A DNA stretch of 64,000 nucleotides, taken from positions 25,729-89,728 of the forward strand of contig VCJN01003237.1 in the NCBI GenBank assembly GCA_006384855.1, written 5' to 3'. This DNA comes from Tetraselmis striata. Lineage: Eukaryota; Chlorophyta; Chlorodendrophyceae; Chlorodendrales; Chlorodendraceae. Under the pieces are notes generated by a model, which did no database searches, was not told where the DNA came from, and worked only from the letters and a program-made list of their open reading frames with translations. Below, piece by piece: positions 1 through 10,478 of the stretch. Made by a program: the position numbers and the translations under genes. Position 1 is the stretch's first letter. Each line of letters starts with the position of its first letter.

Positions 1-52
1 ACTACCTGCTCTACGCCTGGGATCTTCACACACACCTATAATCCGGGTCGGT

Positions 53-1040
53 ATGGGCGTACTGCGAGCGGCGGACGTGGCGGCGCTGCCCACCGTCGCC
101 GAGGTGTTGCTCAGCGGCAACTCCACCGATCGGCGCGTCTTGGCGCTGTCCCTGGCGGCCGCCAGCCCTCCCGTAGTGGGCGCCCTGTGGCTTGGAGTGC
201 GCCATTGGCGGGCGCTAGCCACCGCGCCCGACGCCGAACTTCGGGGGCACTACCGTCGCGTGGTGACATTCCCGCTGGTGGTGGCTTCGTGCTGCTGGCT
301 GGCTATCGCGCTGCCGCGCTTGGCGCTGGGGGCGCTGCTCGCGGCTGAGGTGTGGGAGGCCGTCGCGCTGGCAGCGTTCGCAGAGGCGCTGGTGGCGCTG
401 CTGGGCGGGGCGGAGGAGGCGGTGAAGGTGCTGGCCGGCGAGGCGCCAGCCGGCATGTTTGGCAGCCGCAACCGCTGGTGCGTGCCGCCCTGCTGCTGCC
501 TCGTGCCGCTGGCGCCCTGCTCGCTGATCCGCGCCGGTGGCGTCGCGCCGTTCGAAGGCAGCCTGCTGCGTCGCCTCCGCCGCATGGTTGAGCAGTACTG
601 CTACGTGGCGCCCCTCGCCGCCGGCATGGCAATTGGGCGCACACCTGCTGTCACCGCCTGAGTTGTCCAGTCTGCTGGTGCATACCTCGGAGGCCGCGCA
701 GAGTGCATCCCTGCTGGTGTGCCTGCAGGCGCTGTTTGTGCTTTACCGCGCTACAAAGCACGCGCTGGCGCCCTTCCACACCACCGCCAAATTTCTGGGC
801 ATAAAGGCCATGCTGCTGCTGTCCCTGCTGCAGCGCGTGCTCGTGCTGGCGCTGGCCCGGCACGGCTTGTTTGGGGATGGCCATAGCGTGCTGTACACCC
901 CCGCCGTGATGGCCACCCGCCTGCAGGCTTTCCTGCTGGCCTGGGAGCTGCCGGTGCTACAGCTGCTCGTCAATCGCGCCTTCCCCCTCAGCGACCTACA
1001 ACAGCCCTCGCTGGCGTTCTGCAGCAGCCTGAGCGTATAG
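53..1040 (+). CDS. OST-alpha / TMEM184-family membrane protein, 5' end uncertain, one frameshift
   Basis: Multi-pass membrane protein of the organic solute transporter alpha (Solute_trans_a/TMEM184) family; the algal substrate is unknown. The first part (53-~630) shows hydrophobic segments near residues 29-50, 70-90 and 93-120, followed by a cysteine cluster (PPCCCL, then PCSL) like the palmitoylated patch of OST-alpha. The second part (~631-1040) is in another frame and carries LFVLYRATKHALAPFHTTAK, matching the family's conserved 'LF.FY..T...L.P......KF..IK' block, then two more hydrophobic segments. Removing one base near 627-633 joins the two parts. The frame is open to base 2, so ATG 53 may be internal and further exons may lie outside the window. 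The TAG at 1038-1040 may be a read-through into an intron. Family assignment is by recalled motif similarity. Confidence 0.72.
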
Positions 1041-1800
1041 ATTCAGGTGGTCCCCTTAAGGTGGGGGGGGGAGGGGGAGGGGAGGTCCTACACGACAGGG
1101 AATGGACATTTTGGCGTTGCCTCGCCCTCGTGCATGATGTGCTTGGCATGCTTGCTGTCACCGCTACTGAGGCCCTAGTGTGTCACTTTTTTGAAGTGGC
1201 ACTACTAAATGGTTGCGCTTCCCGTATGTGGCATAAAGTAGTATAGAGAAAGTATACATACTAGTCAGAGCTACCAATGTGGTGAGTTGCCTGATGCTTA
1301 TGAAATGGAAACGTGGCTCGCACCAGAAATCCAATCAGGTATGGAATCAAGTAGGGATTCACTACCTGAAGGCCAATGACTTCCACCTCCATCATCAGCT
1401 CCAACGTGATGGTCTCTCATGCCAGCTAGCAAGGGAGGACTGGAAACCATTGTGACGAGGGCAGTTCAGGCGTCTGTTGATGTGATTCAGGGGGGGGGGG
1501 GGGGGGGGGGGTCCATGTGGTGCTGTTGACGCGGTGCATGCAGCTTGGGAAATGCCAATGCTGCACCCAGAATAAATGCAAGTTTTCTTCAGCTCCCACA
1601 TCCCTCTCTTTCCCTCTCACTGTGTCTGTCCTCTTTAGTGACTACTCATCGACATCCTGTGCTGTACATGTTTCATGGCGAGCATCTGTCGGTGAAAAAC
1701 GCAGCTCTATTTTCAAGCGGCGTGGCGGCGCCACAGCTGGGGGCCATCGAGGGCCGGGGAAGTACGGGAGGGGGGCTGCATGTAGCTTCCTGCGGCCGCG
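1041..1800. other. Intergenic region between convergent genes, with G tracts
   Basis: No coding signal is visible. It holds G-rich runs at about 1063-1084 and a 21-base poly-G at 1491-1511. It should contain the 3' UTRs of the OST-alpha-like gene and of VTC1, which point towards each other. Confidence 0.6.
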
Positions 1801-3114
1801 TCAGTCCTGGAAGGAGTGGTAGATCTCGACCGCGCGGGCGACGAACAGCGCGGTGAGGGTGGTGATGATGAAGAAGCAGATGACGACTGGGGAGAGCTTG
1901 TCCTCAAAGTAGCGCATCTGCAGCAAACAAGCGGGCAGCCGGCCAGCTCAGCACGAGACCTGGTGTGCATTATTTCGCTCAGCACCGCCTACTATGAATC
2001 CTCCAAAATAGCGCATTACTGATACCCGATGACTAATGTGCACTTAGCGTAATGTGACACAGTAACTCGATAAGATTGGGTTCATTGGTCACATCTGCAA
2101 AAAAACTGGAAACCCTAACCCCGATCCTGTAAGAACGCAGTCGCTGTGATCGGATTATTGATATCACCGTATCAAGAGGTACTGATATCACGAATCGCAC
2201 AGCAGGGCGCAGCCGGGGTGGCCATAAGGCCAGAGCTTGGCACGTATTTGGGCTTTGCGCACCTCCTTAGCCTTGAGCGCGCTGAGGCGCTGGTCGTAGA
2301 TAAAGATGGAGTAGCCGAGCAGCAGCATGCCAAATGGCAGCAGGAGGCAGGTGATGAGGGACAGCACGCGCGGCGACAAAAATGCCTCGTCCGTGACCTC
2401 CGTCGTCTGCCAAGGGCAAGGGGGGGGAATTGGTGCAGGTTAGCGCACCGACGGCAGGCCAGCTGTGTTAGGTGAGGGAGGGAGACTCTTCATGGCAGTA
2501 CCTTAAAGGCGGAGAAGCCCAGGAGGGTGGTGCCCAGGGTGGCAATGGTCACGGACATGGACAGCCAGTTGAGGAAGGTGCGTTCCAGAGCTGCAGAAGG
2601 GACACGAGTGGGAGATATCATCAGCGCTCTTGTGTAGAAGAAAGGGGGCAGAGGGAAGGGAGAAGGGGGGCCTGGGATCCTGGCGTAGGCAGGCCGGTGG
2701 GCGGGGCATGTGGGGAGGCGATGGAGACGAGGCGCACCCAGGTACGTCTTGGGCTCCACACGCATAGGAATCTTACGCGGCTTGTTCATCAGTGTGGGAT
2801 CCTGAAGGCCACTCGGCAGATGTGAGTGACATGCCGGGCGCTGTCTATGTCACCAGTGCAAGAGGCCCAGATGCGGGGGTGCGGACAGCAGCTGCGCCAG
2901 GCGCCAGGCGCACCCTGTAGGAATAGATGCCCAGCATGCGGCGAATGAACTCGCCAAAGCCGCCATAGCGCTGGTTCTCATGTTCCTTCACCACGTGCTC
3001 TCTTGCGGTGGCCGCGCTGGAGTAGATGCCAGGCTCTTCGGACTCGCTCACGGCCGAGTGCTGCTGCTGCAGCAGCGGAGTCGTGATCTCGTTGTTCCGG
3101 CTGGTGGAGGCCAT
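1801..3114 (-). CDS. VTC1: VTC1-like vacuolar transporter chaperone subunit (polyphosphate polymerase complex)
   Basis: Small membrane subunit of the VTC complex, which makes polyphosphate and moves it into acidocalcisomes or vacuoles. Five exons on the minus strand: 3114-2914, 2801-2738, 2590-2502, 2406-2263 and 1917-1801. All introns are GT-AG and phases agree (615 bp, 204 residues). The core block RVEPKTYLALERTFLNWLS spans the exon 2/3 junction and matches the family's 'RVEPK.FFANERTFL.WL'. Three hydrophobic helices follow: VTIATLGTTLLGFSAF, then VLSLITCLLLPFGMLLLGYS, then VVICFFIITTLTALFVARAV before the stop. The ~65-residue N-terminal exon (start MASTSRNN, context AAAATGGCC) is longer than in yeast Vtc1 and includes TPLL and EFIRRML. 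Neither the SPX nor the VTC catalytic domain is present, so this is VTC1-type rather than VTC2/3/4. No frame breaks were found. Confidence 0.92.
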
Positions 3115-4984
3115 TTTGCCGCCCTGCCCGCCTGCGAAGGAGCTCACTCGCACCTGTGGGATGCATCACAGAGCAGCGCCGGCGCAGGCCAGCTAGACGT
3201 CAGCCTTCACGACCACTGCTGGCATAATCCCTTCACCACCACCAATCACCACCTGTTCACCACTACCCTCTAATCACAACCACCAGCTGGAGGGCTGTGA
3301 TCCCCCCTTCAACCCCAGTGTTTTTTGGCTTTCCGAGTAGGGCTTTCTGGAGGTGCGGCTAGTTGTGGGCAGGGACCCGGGGCGTGGAGCGGGCCGGGGG
3401 GGGGGGGGGGGGTGTTGGTGGGGGGGGGGAAGCGTACAAGAACCCCGAACCAAGAGGTGGACGCTACTCTGTATATCGGCGAATCGAAAAGTGCGGCAGG
3501 TTTGAGAAGAATTAGGCCCACGTTGAAGCTGCTGAGCTAGGAGTGGAGCGAAGTTGGAGAGCACTGAAGACCCATCCAGGCGGAACATGGCCAGCATCCA
3601 GTGAATGGGGCGGTGGGGAATATAATGAGGAATATTTTATATCGATCCGGGATGAGGTTGATCCCCGGAGTTACATAGATAGGGCTTTGATTAGCGAGCA
3701 AATGCCCTAATCCAGAGGGGGGCCTAACTATTCAACCTTTCTACGGTTTCATCCCTTGCGCGGGGCGGGTATGACGGTCAGACAGGCCAGGGTACCTGGT
3801 ACCCAGATAGCTCAGGACCTGGCTCTATCCCTAGCCCTAGCCATACACCCTGAAAAGGTGCTCTCGTGCTTTTGCTTCAGCATAAGGCTGCATTTCATTT
3901 TCCGCCGTAACCGCCGTAGTCGCAAATAATCGTACGGGTACTAGAATGCCCGTAGGAACCGCAAATTCGGCACGTTTACGGTTGCGGCCGGCACCGTGAA
4001 ATGTGACACCCCATTATCTGCCACAACCGCAAAGTCGGCGGCGATTCGTTTTTGAATGTTTTGAAAAGAAAAGGCGCGGGTGGATGGGCAGCTGGTCAGA
4101 TCTCGCCCCCTCTCCCGCCCCACCAGCACTGGGACGATCATCGTCCCGTGCGTATCCCAACGCAGCCCGCTCGGGAAACTCAAACTGCCTCATCATGCCC
4201 ATATACTCCAAGCTCGCGTTGGCCGATGGATAACTACGGGCAGTCGCCACTACGACTCTACGAGCGACTATACCGCTAATTAGCAGTACGGCATTACCAA
4301 TGAAGTCCTCGTCCCACCCCCGAAAAGATTTTCATGTACATTTGGAATGCACCGGCAAAACACAGTGTACGGTCGCCGAGCTCCGTCTTGGCTCCACCTG
4401 CCGCGATCGCTGGAAATATCCCGCAGGTCCCGCCGCTGATCACCCCGCCGTGCCGGTTGTGGCGGTCCGCCGACCTCGGCCGCGGTCCGCCGATGTTGCC
4501 GCCATCTCGCCCGCCTGAGCTCTTGCGGTAGGATCCTTAAGGGGACTACATGGGGAAAGGCGGGCACCAACCCCCTCTCCCCTCCCTTCCGCGTGTCGTC
4601 GGTCCGTGGCCGACATGCCTGTCCTGCTCGCATGCGCGCGGCTCTCCCCCGCCGTGCGCCATGTCGTTGCAGCCGCCCGCTCATAGTCAGACCGGGCTGG
4701 CGGCCAGTTGACTCCTCCCGCGGCATGTCTGCGACTCCCTCAGGGCACTCTGGCTCCTATCTCCTGGCCGCCCCGGAGTCGCCGCAAGGCCCGGCCTCTC
4801 CGTCCCCGAACGCCCTCCCCGTCTTTAAATGCCGGGCTCCCTTCTCGCGCTCATTGCCCTCGCCCGTTCTCACGGGGCGGCTGAGCGTTTCCCGGGTGTT
4901 CCAAACGGGTCGGCCGCAGGGCGCCACCGAACAATCCGCCGTATTAAACCGGGATAATACGAGTGATTCACAAGTGGAACACAT
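3115..4984. other. Gene-poor upstream region of VTC1
   Basis: This includes the presumed VTC1 promoter and 5' UTR. A possible acceptor (CAG) just upstream of GTGCGAGTGAG near 3153 suggests a leader intron. A 17-base G run lies at 3396-3412 with a second run at 3421-3429. Open frames between 3.3 and 5.0 kb are low-complexity or lie opposite one another, and I recognise no protein. Confidence 0.5.
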
Positions 4985-5465
4985 ACGGGCTGGAGGGGGG
5001 AGGCGCTAGATCTTTTGCAGGTCGGTCGGTAGTCGTACCGAGGTACGAGATGAACACGATTTTAATTCGAACAACCCCCGCAAGTAGGCTGCCCCGGTCC
5101 GAGTGGTACACCCCCCACACGCAGGCGGATCTTGGACCGAGAGGCCGACACAAGGCCGAGGTCATACGGGGATGATTGCTTTAAATAGCCACCCGTATAG
5201 GGTTGCTGTCCGGCGGCGCTAGCAGGTGGTACCGGAACTACACGTATTATTTGAGAAGTCCCCGGTAGGGCTCTCCGGTCGTCGAACGATCCGAGGACCC
5301 GCCACAACCAGCCACCCCGCGAGCCCCCGGCCGCACCCAACCGGACACGGGTCTTAGGGTTACCAGCGCCCACCGCGTGAAGGTGAGGGCGGTGCCACCA
5401 AGCATGCCGCACCCATGATCCTCAACTTATGGTGGGCCGCTGCCTGGCGGCGAGCGCGGCCACAA
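4985..5465 (+). repeat. Dispersed repeat family B, partial copy
   Basis: About 480 bp closely resemble the segment 17160-17740 in the same orientation. Shared landmarks include a 'cgaggacccgccacaacc' block, 'catgccgcacccatga' and 'ggtgggccgctgcc'. A third copy lies inverted at 18120-18785. No coding capacity is recognised. Confidence 0.75.
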
Positions 5466-5742
5466 GGGCATACTAGCACCGTGCGTACCGCGCCTAATAA
5501 GTAGACCACGGAGGAGGAATCTCAACTACAATGGTAAACATCTTAAGGGAGGGATGGGGCGTGGGCGGGCAACCGGGCGGCTCCGCGGCTCGGCGTTCGT
5601 TACAACGGACGCTATGGGCCGTGCAATGGCGACGTAGATGCCCGAGCGCCGTCCATTGTTTGCCGGGAACGTACCGGTCGTTACGTGTTCAAATAGCTAT
5701 CTTGACAGATACGGATGCTCGGATTATCGGAGCGATACGATT

Positions 5743-6669
5743 ATCCCCCGTCCTATCCTAACCAAATAGCGATCCTGACTACTTTGGTAACCCGTACATT
5801 AAAAAGATCGTGGCCGTAGGATCCTTGATGGCGTCAGTACTGGTTAATCGTACGGTCCAGATCCCATAGCGATTTGGAAAACCAAATTGCTATTTGGTCA
5901 TCGCGGGTGTTCGGATTGGTGGTCAAATCACGAGGCTCCAGTAATTCGGACCTCGGCGAGTGACGAAATCACTCGCGTTTCCTATTTGGTCGCGTAACGG
6001 TCGGTACGTCAAACAGGCTGGATGGACGGCGCACATGCGCCCATCGTTCATCGCACGACTCGCAGCTGTCGTGTGTAACGAACTCGCCGCCGCCCACGGG
6101 TGGCCCACCTGCGGCCCGCGCCCCACCCGTGGCACACCCACCAGTCCACCAGCACCCGGCCGCCATAACCCGTCTACTGCGTGTTCGGCCGCCTACGTCG
6201 AGGCGACCGCCCCACCCCGAAAAATCAGTCAACGTTTCTCGCCTGGGGGCTATGGCTAGCGTACAGGAAGAGGACAGTCTCTTCGCTCTCATCCCGATGA
6301 CGACGAGTAGGAATACACGGCGCCATGGCGGGCGGCGAGCAGTCGGACGCGCCCGCCGTGTGTGCGCCAGTCTGAGCGGCGCCACGGTGGTAGGCGGGTG
6401 CCACATATGTAGGCGGCGCACTGCGATATACCGTCAATGAGTACGGACACAATGCGCACGGGCGGGGCTCCGAGCCGCTAACCACAGCGGCGGGCGCGGG
6501 GGGGGGGAGCGGCTACCGTTACGGGCGCGGATGGCGTCATCACTTGAAATCGCGAAATATGCATACACGGTCGCTATTTGGTCAGGATAGAATGCATTCC
6601 TGCATGCTATTCTCGTAGGGGCAAAAGCAGGTTTCCAAATCAGTGATTTGGTCAGGATAGGACGGCGGT
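5743..6669 (-). mobile_element. Non-autonomous TIR element, copy 1 (inverted relative to copy 2)
   Basis: About 927 bp, bounded by 'cccgtcctatcctaacc' on the left and 'ggttaggatagg/gtcaggataggacggcggt'-type sequence on the right. Its interior is the reverse complement of 6956-7850. Repeated subterminal motifs CCAAATAGC and CCAAATCAC occur at both ends. No transposase is recognisable. A third, truncated end of the same family lies at about 6720-6845. Confidence 0.75.
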
Positions 6670-6955
6670 ATGTTTCCAATCCGAGCACTAGTGATGTCGA
6701 AATAGCTATTCTAATCAGTTCCAATGTCGAAATCACTGCGCGATTTGGACCGTAGGATGTAGTCGTTACTAGGTAATCGTACAGTCACGATCTATTTGAT
6801 GTACGGGATAGCCAAATAGTAATCTTGAATCGCGATTTAGGATAGGATAGGGTTACGGGTGTGGGGTATATGGGGAATGGATAAAACTAGAGGCGCAAAT
6901 AAATTACAAACTGTAATATATCAGTGGTTGCGGTGCTGCCCTATTGGGGTGGGTA

Positions 6956-7850
6956 ACCGCCGTCCTATCATAACCAAATCACTGATTTGGACACATGCTA
7001 TCGCGCGTACGAGAATAGCATGCAGGAATGCATCCTATCCTAACCAAATAGCGACTAGCGACCGCGATTTGAAGTGATGACGCCATCCGCGCGCGTAACG
7101 GTAGCCGCTCCTTCCCGCCGCGCCATAGGCTGTGGGTTGCGGCTGGGAGCCCGCCCGTGCGCATTGTGTTCGGACTCACTGACGTATCGCATTGCGCCGC
7201 CTACCCGTGGCAGCCTCATACCACCATAGTGCCGCTCAGACTGGCGCACACATAGCGGGCGCGTCCGAGTGCTCGCCGCCCGCCATGTGTTCCTCATCGT
7301 CATCGGTTGGGATGAGAGCGAAGAGTTGGTCCTCTTTCTGTGCCCTAGCCACAGCCCCTAGGCGATAAAAGATGACTGACTTTCGGGTTGGGGCGCTCGC
7401 CTCGACGTAGGCGGCTGAAAACGCAGTGGGCGGGTAATGGCGGCCGGGTGGTGGGTGTGCCACGGGTGGGGCGCGGGCCGCGGTTGGGCCACCCGTGGGC
7501 GGCGGCGAGTTCGTTACACATGACAGCTGCGAGCCGAGCGATGAACGATGGACGCATGTGCGCCGTCCGTCCATCATAGGCTCTTTGACGTACCGACCAT
7601 TATTACGCGACCAAATAGGAAACGCGAGTGATTTGGTCACTCAACGAGGTCAGTAATACGGGAGCCTCGTGATGTGACCACCAATCGGAACACTCGCGAT
7701 GACCAAATAACGATTTGGTTTCCCAAATCACTGTGAGATATGGACCGTACAATTCACGAGTACAAACGTCATCAAAGATCCTACGGTCTTTTTTATGTAC
7801 GGGCTACCAAATTAGTCAGGATCGCGAATTGGTTAGGATAGGACGGTGGT
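6956..7850 (+). mobile_element. Non-autonomous TIR element, copy 2, inserted in a LINE
   Basis: 895 bp starting accgccgtcctatc and ending gataggacggtggt. Both flanks are LINE sequence that is contiguous in the fuller LINE copy at about 21,925-22,010. That gives an empty-site comparison: the LINE reads continuously where this element now sits. Subterminal CCAAAT repeats match copy 1. A target duplication is not clear; a 2-bp TA is possible, with the right copy mutated. Confidence 0.8.
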
Positions 7851-8629
7851 GAAAACTCCCTTGGGGTGGCGACTGTACCTATGATGCGCGAATTATATAT
7901 TGTGCCCACATATGCTACAGCCCGGCACGGGCTGCTCGGGCGTTCCTTTAATCATCCGACTTGAATACATGTAGAACCCATTCAATAGATCAGCCAAGTC
8001 GGGCGCGCCCCAACAGGTGGACGCCGGGGCTGTGCGGTGGTTAGATCGACTAGCAAGGGCGAACGTAGGGCTAGTTGATGGGGCGCACCTTCCACTTGCG
8101 TGGAGGTCACTAGCCGCGCGCGATGCCGCTAAATTAGTAAATACGGCATCGGTGTGCGCGCTTTACGAATCGTCGGCAGCGTTAGCCCGTACTAAAACCT
8201 ACGGTAAATATGCCCATGCGTCTTATGCGTCAAACCCGTTGCCATAGTACGGTGCGGGTGTCCCCGCGGGGGATGTGGCGGGATGCACATTATGATACAA
8301 TTATGCACCCGAGTATTACATACCCACTGCCCACTGCCCACTACCCGAGTATGACCTACTACCCACTGCCCGCCGACTGGCCCGGATTCTTGCCATGGCT
8401 GAGCGGTCCCTTGAATACTGCCCTTCATCATATATGTGGCGGAAGTGAATCCGAGACTATCGAACATATGTTGGTGGAGTGCCCGCGGCGGTGGGGGTAT
8501 CACCGTCATAATTTGGGGTTATTAGTACCGGAGTGTAGGAATCTTATTAGTAGTCAGGTGATTGCATAACACCCGAGGACGTAATAACTCCCTTTATTTT
8601 GGGCGGGGTCCCTCCCTCCCTAGGGACCT

Positions 8630-9711
8630 TCCGCAACGCGTGATGAAGGGCCAACTTTTGTGATATAATATTTGTTTCGGTGTAATCCCGAACCCGCAAA
8701 AACTGGTCCGTCTTCATAATCAAAGGTCGAAGGACCCCGTTTTCTCGTACAAAAACACCACTACCATAAATTGGGCCTTAATGGTACGTTGGGCCCGTAA
8801 CGATCTGAGGACTAGATTTCTGTTTGAATGTTTCTCGCGTCTCCTGTGTAGTTCCTTGTCCATTTCATGGCCACCGAAATAGACACGAACACAATCTCGC
8901 ACCTGCATGTCGGCCACGACATGGCAACACGTTCGCCTTCTAGGCGTGCCTCGGACCGCCCGACGAGTACCAAGCGTTTCAAATCGCGCGCCGGCTTCAG
9001 GCAACTCTACCCGTCCCTGAAGCTACTCCCGCCCCGTGGGTCCTACTGCCACTACTTTATTGTCGGCAACAATACGAAGTTGGGGAGTGGTCGCCATGGA
9101 GAAGCAGCAACCCACGCCGCCGTTCGTGAATCTCGCCGCCGCATGGGCGGTCCTAGGGGCGCCGGTGTTTAACCCCACAGCAGCACCGGCACTCCGACCG
9201 CCCCGCGCTGCTCAGCGCACCGACGCTAGCGACGGCGGGGTAAACTCACAGCCTGCGCAGAAGCTGCCTATGTTGCACGTCAAGCCAGCCCACGGCTTGG
9301 AGAAGCTTCTCGGCACAATGCGCCTCGTGAGGCCATGGCGTCTAAAAAGCGCGGCCATGGCAAGGAGTTCAGGGACGATGTCGTCGATCGCCTGCTGGAG
9401 CTGGCGTTTGGGTCCCATTTCACGCAAAATTCCGGCCCAATCAACACTGACTGAAGGACGTTTGGACCCACGCGGCGAAGCTGCACAAGTCTGTACCGGG
9501 TTATTGAATGGCGTCGGCGCCCTGCGGCGCTGGCGAATTGGCCCAGGCCGCAACACCCGCGCCGGACAGGGCGCCGAGGCCCCGCGACATACCAGTCCGC
9601 GATGGTACATCCATGGAAGCCCTGGGTGCTGCGGCGGAAGGTCAATATCGGAGGGGGACGTTTTTATACTTACACATCCACGTTAACAACACGAACTATC
9701 CCGGACAAAAA
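8630..9711. other. Insertion-like segment within the split LINE, no recognised gene
   Basis: This ~1.1 kb separates two adjacent LINE pieces. A related ~28-base stretch ('attttg.gg...ggtccctcc') occurs at both junctions (about 8596-8625 and 9716-9745), so the LINE is partly repeated there. A 216-codon open frame at 9036-9686 (+) has no domain I recognise and has opposing open frames, so I do not call it a gene. Confidence 0.45.
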
Positions 9712-10478
9712 TCCCCCCTTCATTTTGCGGAAGGTCCCTCCTGCTTCATGGCGCCATGGGTTTACTAGGCATGGGAAACTCTTCCAGTTGTGGCGTCGGC
9801 TCTCCCTCACAATGCCTTTGTTGCTGCACATGTATCGCACTCCCGAAATGCTTTGCTCCGCGGGCTGGGGCTCGCCCCAACTCGCATTACTCGAATGGGC
9901 CGACGCCCAAACATGTAGGGCCGACCTTTCGTGGTCATATTGCCGGGAATTTTGATGGCAGTGTTTCAGACGGTGATCCAACACTGTTGGAAATACTCTC
10001 ACTGGCCTTCAGTTAGTCTCGCAGAATGCGTCGCCTACCGGTACCCAGGGCTTTCCGTAACTGGATCGCTCCCCAAACGGCCGTCGTATCGACGCTGCAA
10101 GGGTTTCACTGTAGTTAACAGTCCTGTCCCATGTGTGAAAAAAAATGAAGCGCTGAAGGTAGCCGTCGGTGATCGATGCGCTCGGCAACAGCACAGACGA
10201 CGACGCAGTCATCGCACACAAGTGCACGACGGCGACCGCACCCGATGACCTCCGCGCTACTCCCGAAGCTCTCACTTCGGTCCCGTTCCGCGCTCCAACC
10301 TCGCCAGGCTCTTCCCTCGTCGTTGCAGCACCGTGTGGAGCGGGCGCACGCTGTTCCTGCGATTCATCAGGTCGGACACCAAACCACTTTTACAGCGCGC
10401 TCCGCACGCCGCCGCCATCCTGCTCCGCCACCACCTCTCCGAAAGCTGCGCAGCCAGGCGCCGCGGCGGCCGTCAAGC

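Larger units (their letters stand above)
6846..10150 (+). mobile_element. LINE copy broken into pieces by later insertions
   Basis: Three stretches match the minus-strand LINE at 20.8-25.1 kb. They are 6846-6955 (equivalent to ~21,950-22,020), 7851-~8625 (equivalent to ~21,240-21,930) and ~9712-10150 (equivalent to the 3' end, ~20,820-21,240). They lie in order and in one orientation, so this is one 5'-truncated LINE split by TIR copy 2 and by ~1.1 kb at 8630-9710. Encoded remnants include LDRLARANVGL at about 8041-8073 and the zinc-knuckle-like CGG...ETIEHMLVECP near 8434-8490. The 3' end is an A-rich tail near 10140-10147. Confidence 0.8.

Noticed and set aside
5743..7850. A single 2.1-kb foldback transposon
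   Set aside because: The right half is flanked on both sides by LINE sequence that is contiguous elsewhere in the window, so it inserted as its own ~0.9-kb unit. The left half is a second copy.
9036..9686. 216-codon open frame as a gene
   Set aside because: No domain is recognised, composition is biased, opposing frames are equally long, and it lies in an apparent insertion between LINE pieces.
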